In this document: positions 9,085 to 17,255 of the stretch, piece after piece | Numbering within the stretch: the first letter of the stretch is position 1 | Layout of the letters: each line of letters begins with the position of its first letter | NCBI GenBank assembly: GCA_934623455.1 | Contig: CAKTVK010000007.1 | Coordinates: 1 to 39,958 of the forward strand | Length of the DNA stretch: 39,958 bases | Reading direction: 5' to 3' | From: an uncultured Eggerthellaceae bacterium | Lineage (GTDB): Bacteria; Actinomycetota; Coriobacteriia; Coriobacteriales; Eggerthellaceae | Notes under the pieces: generated by a model | Database searches by the model: none | What the model was told of the DNA's origin: nothing | The model's input: the letters and a program-made list of their open reading frames with translations, nothing else | Translations under genes and position numbers: made by a program

Positions 9085-10056
9085 ATGATCTCACCAAGAA
9101 TTTTTCTTTCCCATCAAACCGCAAGCAAATATTGGCTGCGTCGCAATCTGGACGAAACAAAGAAAACGCGAGCAACCCCCGCGCCGTCGGATACCCAAAG
9201 CTCTACCGCTCTGCACGACGCTCGTCGTCTAGTTCTAGGCCTCGAGGAAGACGAAACGCTGCATGCCTTGGTAGCAGACGAAAGAAATGCGCATGTCATG
9301 AAAAATACGACGATTCATCGACGTAATACGGTTTACCCCAAATGGTCGTTCAGGCAAATCAATCGCGACGCCTATGTCGCATGTCCCGAACTTTGTTTCT
9401 TAGAGGCAGCGACTTACCTGTCCTTCGAGGCGCTTGTACTGTACGGCATGGAGCTATGTGGCACATACGCAAGAATCAACGACGAGGAGACTCGATACAA
9501 GCGTGAGCCCCTTACATCTAAGCAAAAGATTACCGCGTATCTCGGCAAATCGGAAAGAGCGACTGGAGCGAAAAAAGCGAAAAGCGCTTGTCGATACATA
9601 CTTGATGGCTCGGCATCACCGCGGGAATCTGTTCTTGCTTTTATCATGATGTATCCGCACTGCTTAGGCGGGTTCGGAATGCCCGCGCCCTTGCTCAACC
9701 ATGAAATACAAGTGAACCTTCCCAGCAAGGTTCACTTTGGCGAGAAGCAGATTCTTCACGGCGACATCGTGTGGCGCGAGGCAAGCCTTATCGTTGAATA
9801 TGACGGCAGCCAACACGGAATTGAAGACAACCACGTTAGCGACAAGAAACGAGACCACCTTATGCTCGAAGCGGGATACGATGTTGTTCGATTCACCGAT
9901 AAGTCCATCAGGAGCGGCACAGAGCTCGAACGGCTGGCAAGGACCATAAACCGCAAAGCCCACCTGCACAAAAAGGCAGAAACATTGCAGTGGAATTATG
10001 AGAAAAGCAGGTTGCTAGGCAAACTGCTCTTCCAAAGCGATCCGCCATGGTTCTAG
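9085..10056 (+). CDS. DUF559 / Vsr-endonuclease-fold domain protein
   Basis: 323 residues; ATG preceded by AGGAG with a 4-nt gap. The C-terminal third (about 225-300) has a restriction-endonuclease-like pattern: a GDIVW strand, LIVEYDGSQH, then DKKRDHLMLEAGYDVVRFT. The spaced D, E, D, Q/H and the K-R-D-x(6)-G-x(3)-R pattern is typical of DUF559 and Vsr-like domains. The N-terminal two thirds resemble the AbiEi-like proteins of actinobacteria only in general layout (RRNTVYP, then CPELCFLEAAT). There is no signal peptide or membrane segment. Its base composition looks more AT-rich than its neighbours. It stands alone between palindromic elements E1 and E2, which suggests it was acquired with them or inserted between them. 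DNA cleavage activity is inferred from the fold only; a role in defence is possible but not shown. Confidence 0.75.
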   Translation: MISPRIFLSHQTASKYWLRRNLDETKKTRATPAPSDTQSSTALHDARRLVLGLEEDETLHALVADERNAHVMKNTTIHRRNTVYPKWSFRQINRDAYVACPELCFLEAATYLSFEALVLYGMELCGTYARINDEETRYKREPLTSKQKITAYLGKSERATGAKKAKSACRYILDGSASPRESVLAFIMMYPHCLGGFGMPAPLLNHEIQVNLPSKVHFGEKQILHGDIVWREASLIVEYDGSQHGIEDNHVSDKKRDHLMLEAGYDVVRFTDKSIRSGTELERLARTINRKAHLHKKAETLQWNYEKSRLLGKLLFQSDPPWF

Positions 10057-10199
10057 TCGCTTGCAAATGTTTCTAAAAGCGATTACCCCCAAGTGAAAAA
10101 GTTAGCAAAGGACAAGAGCCAAAGGGCAGCGCGCTACTCGAACCGACCCTCTATATCCCGAATGCGAGCAAAAACGATTCGGGCTATTTCCTGTCCATC
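10057..10199. other. Gap before element E2
   Basis: 143 bp with no gene or clear terminator. Together with E2 and 10417-10715 it makes up the 659-bp stretch between two genes. Confidence 0.4.
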
Positions 10200-10416
10200 T
10201 TGTCGCTTTTTAGCCACGAATGTGCAAAATATTCCTGTTCGGGGTAGGTGGAGGAGCGGAATCATCTCGTTTTCGTTCGTTTTGCTCGGATTCGCGGCAT
10301 TTTGCGTTGCATTTCCCCAGGTCGCGAGAAGCAACGCAGGGTGATTACCTTGAGGCGGTTTCGCTCACCTACCCCGAACAGGAATATTTTGCACATTGGC
10401 GACGATTTTCCGACAA
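10200..10416. repeat. Palindromic intergenic element, copy E2 (217 bp)
   Basis: Arms 10200-10249 and 10367-10416. The inner 30 nt of the arms are identical as inverted copies. The core is the same length as in E1 (117 nt) and nearly the same sequence, including GTTTTCGTTCGTTTTGCTCG. E1 and E2 lie in the same orientation on either side of the DUF559-like gene. Confidence 0.87.
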
Positions 10417-10641
10417 CATGGCGCACACAACCGAACGCAACAGGCAAAAACGCCTTGTTTGGAGAAATGGCGGCATGCAGCCGCTGCATGAGAAACGCAA
10501 GCTTTTCGCGGAAGGGGGCTTGCGCAGCAACCGTTGCATGAGAAGCACGGACAGCAGCCGCAATAGCAAAACCCTGTCCTATTCGCAGGACACGCCAATC
10601 AACGTCCCCGTGCAACAATGTGCCGAAACGTGGAATTCGCG

Positions 10642-10647
10642 TATACT
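10642..10647 (+). promoter_or_regulatory. Possible -10 box for the macrodomain gene
   Basis: TATACT lies 69 nt upstream of the macrodomain ATG. No good -35 sits 16-18 nt further upstream. The rest of 10417-10715 shows no gene. Confidence 0.25.
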
Positions 10648-10715
10648 TCTCAAAAAACACGCGCGCAGCAACCCAAACCCTAAGATTGCGTATCGCCGCA
10701 GATAGGAGCAATGAA

Positions 10716-11894
10716 ATGCCGTTCACCATTGTCCGTCAAGACATTACCCGCATGAACGTTGACGCCATCGTTAACGCCGCGAACCCCCAGCTCGCAATGG
10801 GCGGCGGCGTATGCGGCGCCATCTTCAAAGCCGCGGGCCCCGCGCAACTGCAGGCCGCCTGCGACAAGGTAGCGCCCATCGAAACGGGCGGCGCAGCAAT
10901 CACGCCGGGATTCGCACTGCCGGCGCAGTTCGTCATCCACGCCGCGGGGCCCGTTTACTACCAGCAAGACGCCGCAGAAAGTGAGCGTCTGCTGCGCAGC
11001 GCCTACACAGAATCGCTTGCATTGGCGGCAGAAAACGACTGCGCGAGCATTGCCTTCCCGCTCATTTCAAGCGGCATTTTCGGCTACCCCAAAGCCGATG
11101 CCTTGCACGTTGCCACTTGTGCCATCAGGGATTTTCTGGAAACACACGATATGGACGTATACCTGGCCATTTACGATCAAGCAGCTTTCGAACTAAGCGA
11201 GCAGCTGCTGGGCGACGTCGAAAGCTACATCGACCAGAATTACGTGGACGAGCATTTTATTGAACGTCCCTCGCTGGCTGGGCGCCGCGAGGCGCAGGCG
11301 GCGGGCGCGGCAAGAGTCGCAGCCTCGGTATCGATGACCGACGAAGAACGGACGGCAAGCGAACGGGAGGCGGGGGCTGCCGATGCCGCAACCTGCGAAG
11401 CGACCGACGAAGCAGCTACTGTTGCATTCGCCGGCTTCTTCCCTCTCGATGAGACTTCTATCTGCGCCGATGCAGCCATCGCCGAAAGCCCGATGCTCGC
11501 CTTTGATGCTGCGCCCGCACCCACGGGGCTCGACGCCGTTATCGAAAACCTGGACGAACCGTTCAACGCAACGCTTTTGCGCCTGATCGATGTCAAGGGC
11601 AAAACCGACGTCGAAGTCTACAAGCGCGCCAACATCAGCCGCAAGCTGTTCTCGAAAATCCGCACGGGCAAAGGGTACACGCCCGGCAAGCGAACGATCA
11701 TTGCGCTGGCAATCGCGCTGGAGCTCACGCTGGAAGAAACAAACGGCCTGCTCGAACGCGCCGGCTACACGCTTTCTCGCAGCCAGTTGTTCGACGTCAT
11801 TGTGGAATTCTTCATCGTGCGCGGCAAATACGACATCTTCGAGATAAACGAGGTGCTCTTCAAGTACGACCAGCCGCTTTTGGGCGCAAGCTAA
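10716..11894 (+). CDS. Macrodomain protein with C-terminal helix-turn-helix-like domain
   Basis: 392 residues from ATG 10716, chosen because AGGAG lies 7 nt upstream and the domain starts at once; the frame is open further upstream but without support. Residues 1 to about 165 are a macrodomain: VDAIVNAANPQL, then MGGGVCGAIFKAAG, ETGGAAITPGF, and SSGIFGYP. These are the ADP-ribose-binding loops of the YmdB/MacroD type, including the NAAN motif. An acidic Ala-rich linker (about 205-290) follows. Residues about 295-392 form a helical region (TDVEVYKRANISRKLFSKIRTG, then KRTIIALAIALELTLEETNGLLERAGY) like a Cro/XRE-type HTH. The protein probably binds or removes ADP-ribose and may also bind DNA. 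The architecture recurs in Gram-positive bacteria, but its biological role is not known to me. Confidence 0.85.
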   Translation: MPFTIVRQDITRMNVDAIVNAANPQLAMGGGVCGAIFKAAGPAQLQAACDKVAPIETGGAAITPGFALPAQFVIHAAGPVYYQQDAAESERLLRSAYTESLALAAENDCASIAFPLISSGIFGYPKADALHVATCAIRDFLETHDMDVYLAIYDQAAFELSEQLLGDVESYIDQNYVDEHFIERPSLAGRREAQAAGAARVAASVSMTDEERTASEREAGAADAATCEATDEAATVAFAGFFPLDETSICADAAIAESPMLAFDAAPAPTGLDAVIENLDEPFNATLLRLIDVKGKTDVEVYKRANISRKLFSKIRTGKGYTPGKRTIIALAIALELTLEETNGLLERAGYTLSRSQLFDVIVEFFIVRGKYDIFEINEVLFKYDQPLLGAS

Positions 11895-11926
11895 GGTCGG
11901 AGCGCCGGGGCGGGGCGACTTTGCCA

Positions 11927-11944
11927 GCGGCTGCGCGCAGCCGC
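11927..11944. terminator. GC-rich palindrome after the macrodomain gene
   Basis: GCGGCTGCG followed directly by CGCAGCCGC is a perfect 18-bp palindrome, 33 nt after the stop. There is no T-run, so a terminator role is only possible. A second small hairpin, GTCGCTTTGAAAGCGAC, lies near 11983-12000. Confidence 0.3.
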
Positions 11945-12082
11945 CTTCACCAATAGCAGCTCCACGCCGTTGCCTTCCCCGATGTCGCTTTGAAAGCGAC
12001 CTGCAAGGGAACCTCCTTCCCCATACTGGGAACTGCATTAAGGGAAGCAATGCAGACGAACCCAAGACCAAGGAGGCCCATC

Positions 12083-12757
12083 ATGAAGGCGAATGAGAAG
12101 ACAAACGCGAAGACGAATCTGACCGAAGTTGCGTTCATTTTGGACAAAAGCGGCTCGATGAGCGGGTTGGAAAAAGACACCATCGGCGGCTTTAATTCCA
12201 TGCTTGAACAGCAGAAAGAGCAGCGCGGCGAGTGTCGTATAACCACCGTGCTGTTCGACCACAACTACGAGCTACTGCACGACCGCATTGACGTGCGCGC
12301 CGTGGCGCCCATCACCGAGCGGGAATATCGCGTGGGCGGCTCCACCGCGCTGCTTGACGCCATTGGACGCACCATCAATAAGATTGCGGCGGCGCAGAAA
12401 AACACCGCAAAGGAGTACCGCGCCGACAAGGTCCTGTTCGTGATCATCACCGACGGCGAGGAAAACTCGAGCCGCGAATTCTCCGCGCACAAGGTGAAAA
12501 AGATGATCGAGCAGCAAAAAGAGCGCTACGGCTGGGAGTTTATTTTCCTGGGCGCGAACATCGACGCCGTTGAAACCGCAGGTCATTTTGGCATCGACGC
12601 TGATTGCGCCGTGGATTACGTGCCCGATGGCGAAGGCACCGAGCTCAACTTTGCCGTTATGGGCAGGGCGATAAGCTCGCTTCGCGAGTGCGGGTGCATT
12701 CCCGCCGAGTGCCTTGACGAGATTCGAGACGACATGAGCAAGCGCGGGAAGAAGTAG
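12083..12757 (+). CDS. VWA-domain protein
   Basis: 224 residues from ATG 12083, chosen because AGGAGG ends 6 nt upstream and the VWA fold starts directly; upstream in-frame codons encode nothing recognisable. The MIDAS metal site is visible: FILDKSGSMSG (DxSxS, about residue 20), a threonine/serine loop at GGSTALLDAIG, and VIITDGEENSS for the distal aspartate. The protein has no signal peptide or transmembrane segment, so it is probably cytoplasmic. Stand-alone VWA proteins often act as metal-dependent protein-binding modules; the partner is not evident. It follows the macrodomain gene by 188 bp in the same direction, and a shared transcript is possible. Confidence 0.85.
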   Translation: MKANEKTNAKTNLTEVAFILDKSGSMSGLEKDTIGGFNSMLEQQKEQRGECRITTVLFDHNYELLHDRIDVRAVAPITEREYRVGGSTALLDAIGRTINKIAAAQKNTAKEYRADKVLFVIITDGEENSSREFSAHKVKKMIEQQKERYGWEFIFLGANIDAVETAGHFGIDADCAVDYVPDGEGTELNFAVMGRAISSLRECGCIPAECLDEIRDDMSKRGKK

Positions 12758-12979
12758 GTGCGAGAAGGCGCGCGGCGCGGATGGGCTGCGAGTCGCAGCG
12801 GCGGTGGCGCAGGCGGTGCATGTCGCGGGCGGCGGGTCGCGGCAGCGGGCGAAACTGCAGGCTGCGGGCGGTGGGCGGAGCTGCAGGTCGCGAGCGAAGC
12901 TGCGAGCCGCGGCGATGCTCGCGCGCGACTCAATTCGCAGCGCTGCACGCGCCGTCGCGCAGCACCGCCCGAAAGAGCT

Positions 12980-14428
12980 CTATGCCAGCGAGTAGGCGTA
13001 GAGCGCTTTCGTCTGCCCCGCGATTGTTTGCGCCGACCAGCTCACCGCCGAACGCTCCGCCGAGAACGGATCGTTCACCACAACATCGCCCGCACTATCC
13101 AGGCCAGCCAGCACGATAAAATGCCCGCCCGTGGTAAAATCGCCCGGCCCTACATTGCAGATAACGACCTCGCCCGCGGAAAGCGCCGACGTAATGGAAT
13201 CCGCGGAAACGGAAAGCTGACGACAGCTCAATCCCAGCTCAGGCGCGCAATTCGTAAGGAACGCCGTGTCGGTACCGTTGAAGGAATCCATGTACCCCCG
13301 CTGCGCCGCCAAAACGCCCAGGTCATAGGGCGATCGGTCGGACGAACCCGTAAGCCCCTGGTACACCATGGCCAGCGACGTGGGGCAGCACCCCGTAAGC
13401 GCAAACGTGGTGTTGCAATAAAGCGTGTAGCCCCAGCGCTCATCCCACTGGTACAAGCGCGGCACACGGCCATCCCACCCCGACGAGCACGATCCCGCCT
13501 GGTCAGAGGGGTAGCAGTCGGGCCAATTTCGCACGAAGAGGCGCGCCTGCGGCTCCACCGCCGCCAGCTTCAGCAGCTTGTATTGCACCGTAGAACCGTC
13601 CACCGCGTAGCGATCGATGTGAGAGACAATCCATGCGGCGTCCGCGTCTGTTGCGGCGGCGGTCATCAACGCTTCGGCGTAATCGTCCTCGAGCCAGGAA
13701 AACACCTGGTCGCGGTATGCTTCGATGTCAACTTGGGATTCCTCGACCACTGGCGTTGCAGAAGCAGCCGGGGCTGATGCGCCCGACGAAGACTCCGAAC
13801 CTGAGCATCCGCGCACAACCAGCACGATTGCAACAACAAGAACCACAAGCACCGCGCCGATAATCCGCAGGTCAAAGCCGAAAAGCGTAGGTTCCGCCGA
13901 TACAGAACGAGCAGAACGCGCGGGTTCCGAAGCGCGCGCCATCGTCCGAGTACCGGAACGCAAAGGCGCCGGCGCTGCCGGACGGCCGGAGGTGCGAGCG
14001 GTACCGCGAGGCGCAGCCGAACGTGCAGGGCGCGCAGGCGGGCGCGCTGATGAACGTTCAGCGCTGCGCGATGCCCCCGACGCAGGTGCAGACGGGCGCG
14101 CCGAGAAGCGTGTGGGAGCCGCAGACGCCGCAGGGCGCGGTGCCGGGCGCGGTGCCGGGCGCGTGCCCCATTGCGCAGGTGGGCGCGATATTTCCCCAGG
14201 TCGGCAGCCCGTCCCCGGACGACGCGAAGCGGCCCCAGGTCGATGTTCCACTCCCGAACGGGGCGGAGTATCTTCTTGACGCCCGGCCCTCGAGCACTGC
14301 CCCGTGGCCCCGCGACGCGCCGCGCCTTGCCGCTCGCCAACCGAACGCTCCGAAGCAACACGCTTCCGAGGCGCCGCCCCTCGCTGCCCCTCAATCTGAC
14401 GCTTATTGTTGTTATCGCTGTTCGTCAT
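12980..14428 (-). CDS. Membrane-anchored C39-like cysteine peptidase
   Basis: 482 residues from ATG 14428. The frame is open further upstream, but only across palindromic element E3, so that start is rejected. No clear Shine-Dalgarno precedes the ATG. The first about 180 residues are Arg/Pro/Ala-rich and disordered. One membrane segment follows (IIGAVLVVLVVAIVLVV), then an extracytoplasmic Ser/Ala linker and a helical region. The C-terminal domain has the pattern of peptidase C39-like proteins: GCCPTSLAMVYQGL (nucleophile Cys in C-P-T), TTGGHFIVLAGLD (His), VVNDPFS (Asp). The topology puts the peptidase outside the cell. The substrate is unknown; it may process wall or surface proteins. The 222 bp between its stop and the convergent VWA gene is G-rich low-complexity DNA with no gene. 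Confidence 0.8.
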   Translation of the reverse strand: MTNSDNNNKRQIEGQRGAAPRKRVASERSVGERQGAARRGATGQCSRAGRQEDTPPRSGVEHRPGAASRRPGTGCRPGEISRPPAQWGTRPAPRPAPRPAASAAPTRFSARPSAPASGASRSAERSSARPPARPARSAAPRGTARTSGRPAAPAPLRSGTRTMARASEPARSARSVSAEPTLFGFDLRIIGAVLVVLVVAIVLVVRGCSGSESSSGASAPAASATPVVEESQVDIEAYRDQVFSWLEDDYAEALMTAAATDADAAWIVSHIDRYAVDGSTVQYKLLKLAAVEPQARLFVRNWPDCYPSDQAGSCSSGWDGRVPRLYQWDERWGYTLYCNTTFALTGCCPTSLAMVYQGLTGSSDRSPYDLGVLAAQRGYMDSFNGTDTAFLTNCAPELGLSCRQLSVSADSITSALSAGEVVICNVGPGDFTTGGHFIVLAGLDSAGDVVVNDPFSAERSAVSWSAQTIAGQTKALYAYSLA

Positions 14429-14488
14429 GCGCTCACTATACGACACGGCAAGCAGCACCGCCGTTTGCAAACGAGAAAAAGCTGCATG

Positions 14489-14717
14489 TTGTTGAAAAAA
14501 TGCCCTTGAATTCGAAGTTGTGATAGGTTGGAAGTAGGTCAAAGGCGCGAATCGGGACTTTTTCCGACATGCACGGCTCACGCAAAAATTCGATCTCGAT
14601 AAATGTCCAGTTCAAAGTTATTCTCAATTGGAGCACACTTCAACATCCCACCAAAACCGAATCTCAACCTACTTCCAACCTGCATCAACTTCGAATTTCA
14701 GCCCCAAAATTCAACAA
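14489..14717. repeat. Palindromic intergenic element, copy E3 (229 bp)
   Basis: Arms of 51 nt at 14489-14539 and 14667-14717, both starting TTGTTG and ending GGAAGTAGGT when read inward. The inner 31 nt match at 27 positions. CATG flanks both ends. The core begins with AAGGCGCGAATCGGGACTTT, shared in part with E4. It lies 60 bp upstream of the C39-like peptidase gene. Confidence 0.85.
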
Positions 14718-15163
14718 CATGCCCCCAAAACGGCAGAAAAGAGCGGGGGCGGCACAAACGCGAAGCGGGAGAATCGAAAGCAGAAAACCGCCCAAGACAA
14801 AAAGAAAGAAGGCAAAATAGAACTCAATAAGACCAGAGGGATTAAGGGGCGCACGCGAAACAGAGAACAATCGCGCGCGAATAATCAGGGCTTTTCTTGG
14901 TAAGAGCGCAATGCGAAAAAACAAAACCGCTGCGTTCGCAAACGACGCCTTGCCTGAACCCCCTTTCGAAGTCCAAGAAAAGCACCGCTCGCAAACACAG
15001 CGGTCCAACTCATAAAGAAAGCCAAAAGCGTCCGGCTTGCAGGCATCGGAACATAAACCCATGCGTCAACGAAGCTAACACGCAAAAGCTAAAACTGCTC
15101 ACGAGCAAAGCATCCGCGAAAAAGTCGAACATCCGCAAAGTTCGCGGTCAGCACACTACACTC
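14718..15163. other. Gene-free, A-rich intergenic region
   Basis: About 446 bp rich in AAA and GAA on the plus strand. Frames of up to about 125 codons exist on both strands, but they lack ribosome sites, conserved motifs or sensible composition. I see nothing functional here. Confidence 0.5.
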
Positions 15164-15526
15164 CTAGTGAGCGCACGCCTGGTCAAGCGACATTTCTACC
15201 GCTTTGCCGTCCATGAGCACCTTGATGGCGTCGCCGGCGATAGGCTGCGTCTGCTCCAGATACACCTTCACGCCACCGTTCGTGAAACGCGTGAACGGCG
15301 GAACGCCCATGCCCGCCGCGATGATGGCATCAATACCCAGGCTTAACGCGAAGTCGATAACGCCGCCGCAACCAACTTCATCGTGATCAACGTTCGGCAC
15401 AACCTGAACGTCGGTTACCTCGTTGCCCTCGATGGTGGCAACCGTAAAGAACGCACAATGTCCGAAGTGGCCGCTGCGCTGAGCGTTCAGGCCAAACGGG
15501 GTATCGCAAGGTACTGCAACTTTCAT
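15164..15526 (-). CDS. NifX/NafY-like dinitrogenase iron-molybdenum cofactor family protein
   Basis: 120 residues; ATG at 15526 preceded by AGGAGG with a 5-nt gap. It matches the PF02579 (Di-Nitro_FeMo-Co) layout: MKVAVPCD start, GLNAQRSGHFGHCAFF with the G-H-F-G-H motif, VVPNVDHDEVGCGGV, and IIAAGMGVPPFTRF near residue 70. Members of this small RNase-H-like fold family bind iron-sulfur or metal clusters. Outside nitrogen fixers they occur as orphan proteins of unknown role, often in anaerobes. No nif genes are present in this window, so a nitrogenase role is not supported. It is transcribed alone, and E4 lies between it and the divergent TauE/SafE gene. Confidence 0.85.
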   Translation of the reverse strand: MKVAVPCDTPFGLNAQRSGHFGHCAFFTVATIEGNEVTDVQVVPNVDHDEVGCGGVIDFALSLGIDAIIAAGMGVPPFTRFTNGGVKVYLEQTQPIAGDAIKVLMDGKAVEMSLDQACAH

Positions 15527-15564
15527 GAAAACCTCCTTGGTTTAATTCCGAAATTTTTTACGGG

Positions 15565-15570
15565 ATTATA
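15565..15570 (-). promoter_or_regulatory. Consensus -10 box for the NifX-like gene
   Basis: TATAAT on the minus strand, 38 nt upstream of the ATG. The -35 match is poor at any normal spacing, so the promoter may need an activator. Confidence 0.45.
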
Positions 15571-15650
15571 TTACTCCTGTCGCGCGAAAAGCGCAAAGGT
15601 ACGGCGTAGACGGAACCCCACCCATCGCCAGCGGCATCGCGAAGGGGCGG

Positions 15651-15867
15651 TTGTTGCGAAAACGCCCCCGAATTCGGGCAAACGCACGATAATCGGTGGT
15701 CGCAAGGCGCAAATCGGGCCGTTTTCCGGCATGCGGGACGCAACGAGAAAAACGCTTCGGCAAAACACCAGGTCAGAGAATTGCGCGACCAGGGCACGCC
15801 TCCCCGCCGAATCGCCAACCACCGATTATCGTCGATTTGCCCGAGTTTGCACCCTCTTTTCCAACAA
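15651..15867. repeat. Palindromic intergenic element, copy E4 (217 bp)
   Basis: Arms 15651-15700 and 15818-15867 start TTGTTG and end ATAATCGGTGGT; the inner 30 nt match at 26 positions. The core is 117 nt, as in E1 and E2. After the left arm comes AAGGCGCAAATCGGGCCG, close to the E3 core. It lies in the divergent region between the NifX-like and TauE/SafE genes. Confidence 0.85.
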
Positions 15868-15974
15868 GGGGGTCCACCAATGCAGGAGAGGATCAATTCA
15901 TCCCGATTTTGATCAAGGACGTGCGTAGAGGGGCGAACACCGTACCCGCACCAATCCAGCAGCAGAGCAGCGGA

Positions 15975-16070
15975 AGACGCAAGGCCTCACGCAGTCGCCG
16001 CAAACGAACGGCTGCGAAGAGCAGACGCAAGGTCTCACGCAGTCGTCGCGAGTGAACGGCTGCGAAGGCG
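15975..16070. repeat. Tandem duplication of 48 bp
   Basis: Two adjacent copies (15975-16022 and 16023-16070) begin AGACGCAAGG and contain CACGCAGTCG and GAACGGCTGCGAAG. They differ at several positions, so the duplication is not recent. No gene covers it. The remaining bases to 16200 show nothing else. Confidence 0.7.
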
Positions 16071-16200
16071 AAGGGGGCGAACGCCACGCGCGCAGCCAGC
16101 TGCTTCCCCGCCACACCGCGCCTCCGCCGTCAACGCCCAACGAGCACCGCACAGCAAAAATTGCGTCTTCCCCTTCCCCGGCTTCGCCACATAGGATAAA

Positions 16201-17019
16201 GTGCACCGCATGGATTTTTTCGCACTCATATCCTCAATCGTGACCGCCGATGGACTCATTCCCTGGTGGGGCATTTTGGTAATCATCGGCGGATCGTTTC
16301 TAGCGGGATACGTGGACTCGATCGCCGGCGGCGGCGGCCTGATTGCCCTGCCCGCGTTCGCCGTTACGGGATTGCCGCTTCACCTGGCCATTGGCACGAA
16401 CAAAGTCTCGTCCGCCATGGGCACCATCGTGGCCACCGCGAAATACGCGCGGCAAGGCTACATGGTGGCATGGCTGTGCGCGCCATGCGTGGTGGTTGCG
16501 CTCATCGGGTCGGACATTGGCGCGAACCTGAGCCTTTTGGCGTCTGATATCTTCCTGCGCATTTTCATGCTGATTGTCATTCCCATTGCAGGCTTTTATG
16601 TGCTGCGCCACAAAGACCTGGGGCAAGCCGACGCCGATTGGTCGCGCCGAAAAACGCTCGCGATTTGCCTGGCGGTTTCGCTGGTCATTGGCGCATACGA
16701 CGGCTTCTACGGCCCCGGCACCGGCACGTTTCTCATGCTGCTGCTCACCAGCATTGGCGGTCTGGGGGCGCGTCGCGCGGCGGGCGTGACGAAATGCGTG
16801 AACCTGACCACGAACCTAACCGCGCTGGCCGTTTTCGCCTACAACGGAACGTGCCTGTTCACGCTGGGAATCATCGGCGGCCTGTTCAACATGGCGGGCA
16901 ACTACATTGGCTCAACGCAATTCACGGAGAAGGGAAGCGCCATCGTGCGCCCCATTATGCTTGTTGTGCTGGTGCTCTTTGCGATTCGCCTGATCTCCGA
17001 GCTAGTCACCCAGGCGTAA
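16201..17019 (+). CDS. TauE/SafE (TSUP) family permease
   Basis: 272 residues from GTG 16201; ATG at 16210 is an alternative. AGGA lies 4 nt before the GTG and 13 nt before the ATG, so the start is not settled. The protein is almost entirely hydrophobic, with about eight membrane segments. The two family repeats each open with a glycine-rich membrane turn: GYVDSIAGGGGLIALPAF near residue 40, and GAYDGFYGPGTGTFLMLL near residue 165. A GTNKVSS stretch follows the first repeat and TKCVNLTTNL the second, as is typical. Members export or import sulfonates, sulfite or other organic anions; the substrate here cannot be read from sequence. It is apparently monocistronic, and 17020-17255 shows no clear terminator. 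Confidence 0.88.
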   Translation: MHRMDFFALISSIVTADGLIPWWGILVIIGGSFLAGYVDSIAGGGGLIALPAFAVTGLPLHLAIGTNKVSSAMGTIVATAKYARQGYMVAWLCAPCVVVALIGSDIGANLSLLASDIFLRIFMLIVIPIAGFYVLRHKDLGQADADWSRRKTLAICLAVSLVIGAYDGFYGPGTGTFLMLLLTSIGGLGARRAAGVTKCVNLTTNLTALAVFAYNGTCLFTLGIIGGLFNMAGNYIGSTQFTEKGSAIVRPIMLVVLVLFAIRLISELVTQA

Positions 17020-17255
17020 GCGCCGCGCTAAACCCCTCCGCGACTCCGGCCTTAGACGCCACCGCCACCTTCCCCGCACCTCAAAACCCACAGAACGCCG
17101 CAGAAGGACGCGGACAAACGACTTCGCACACTTGCAAAACGTGGCTTCTCCGTGAAAAAAGCACGGTGTGTGTGCAGCGCGCCTCGTAAAATGGCACAAT
17201 AGGACGATATGTAAAAATGCCCTTAATACGCAGCATTTGATTTAAAGGAGCACTC

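Noticed and set aside
12758..13777. A 339-codon plus-strand frame
   Set aside because: Mostly antisense to the C39-like peptidase gene; its first part is G-rich low complexity.
14429..14581. Longer N-terminus for the C39-like peptidase
   Set aside because: The added codons lie over palindromic element E3 and its flank; the ATG at 14428 fits better.
14685..15062. A 125-codon minus-strand frame
   Set aside because: It starts in anonymous DNA, ends in E3, has no ribosome site, and matches nothing I recognise.
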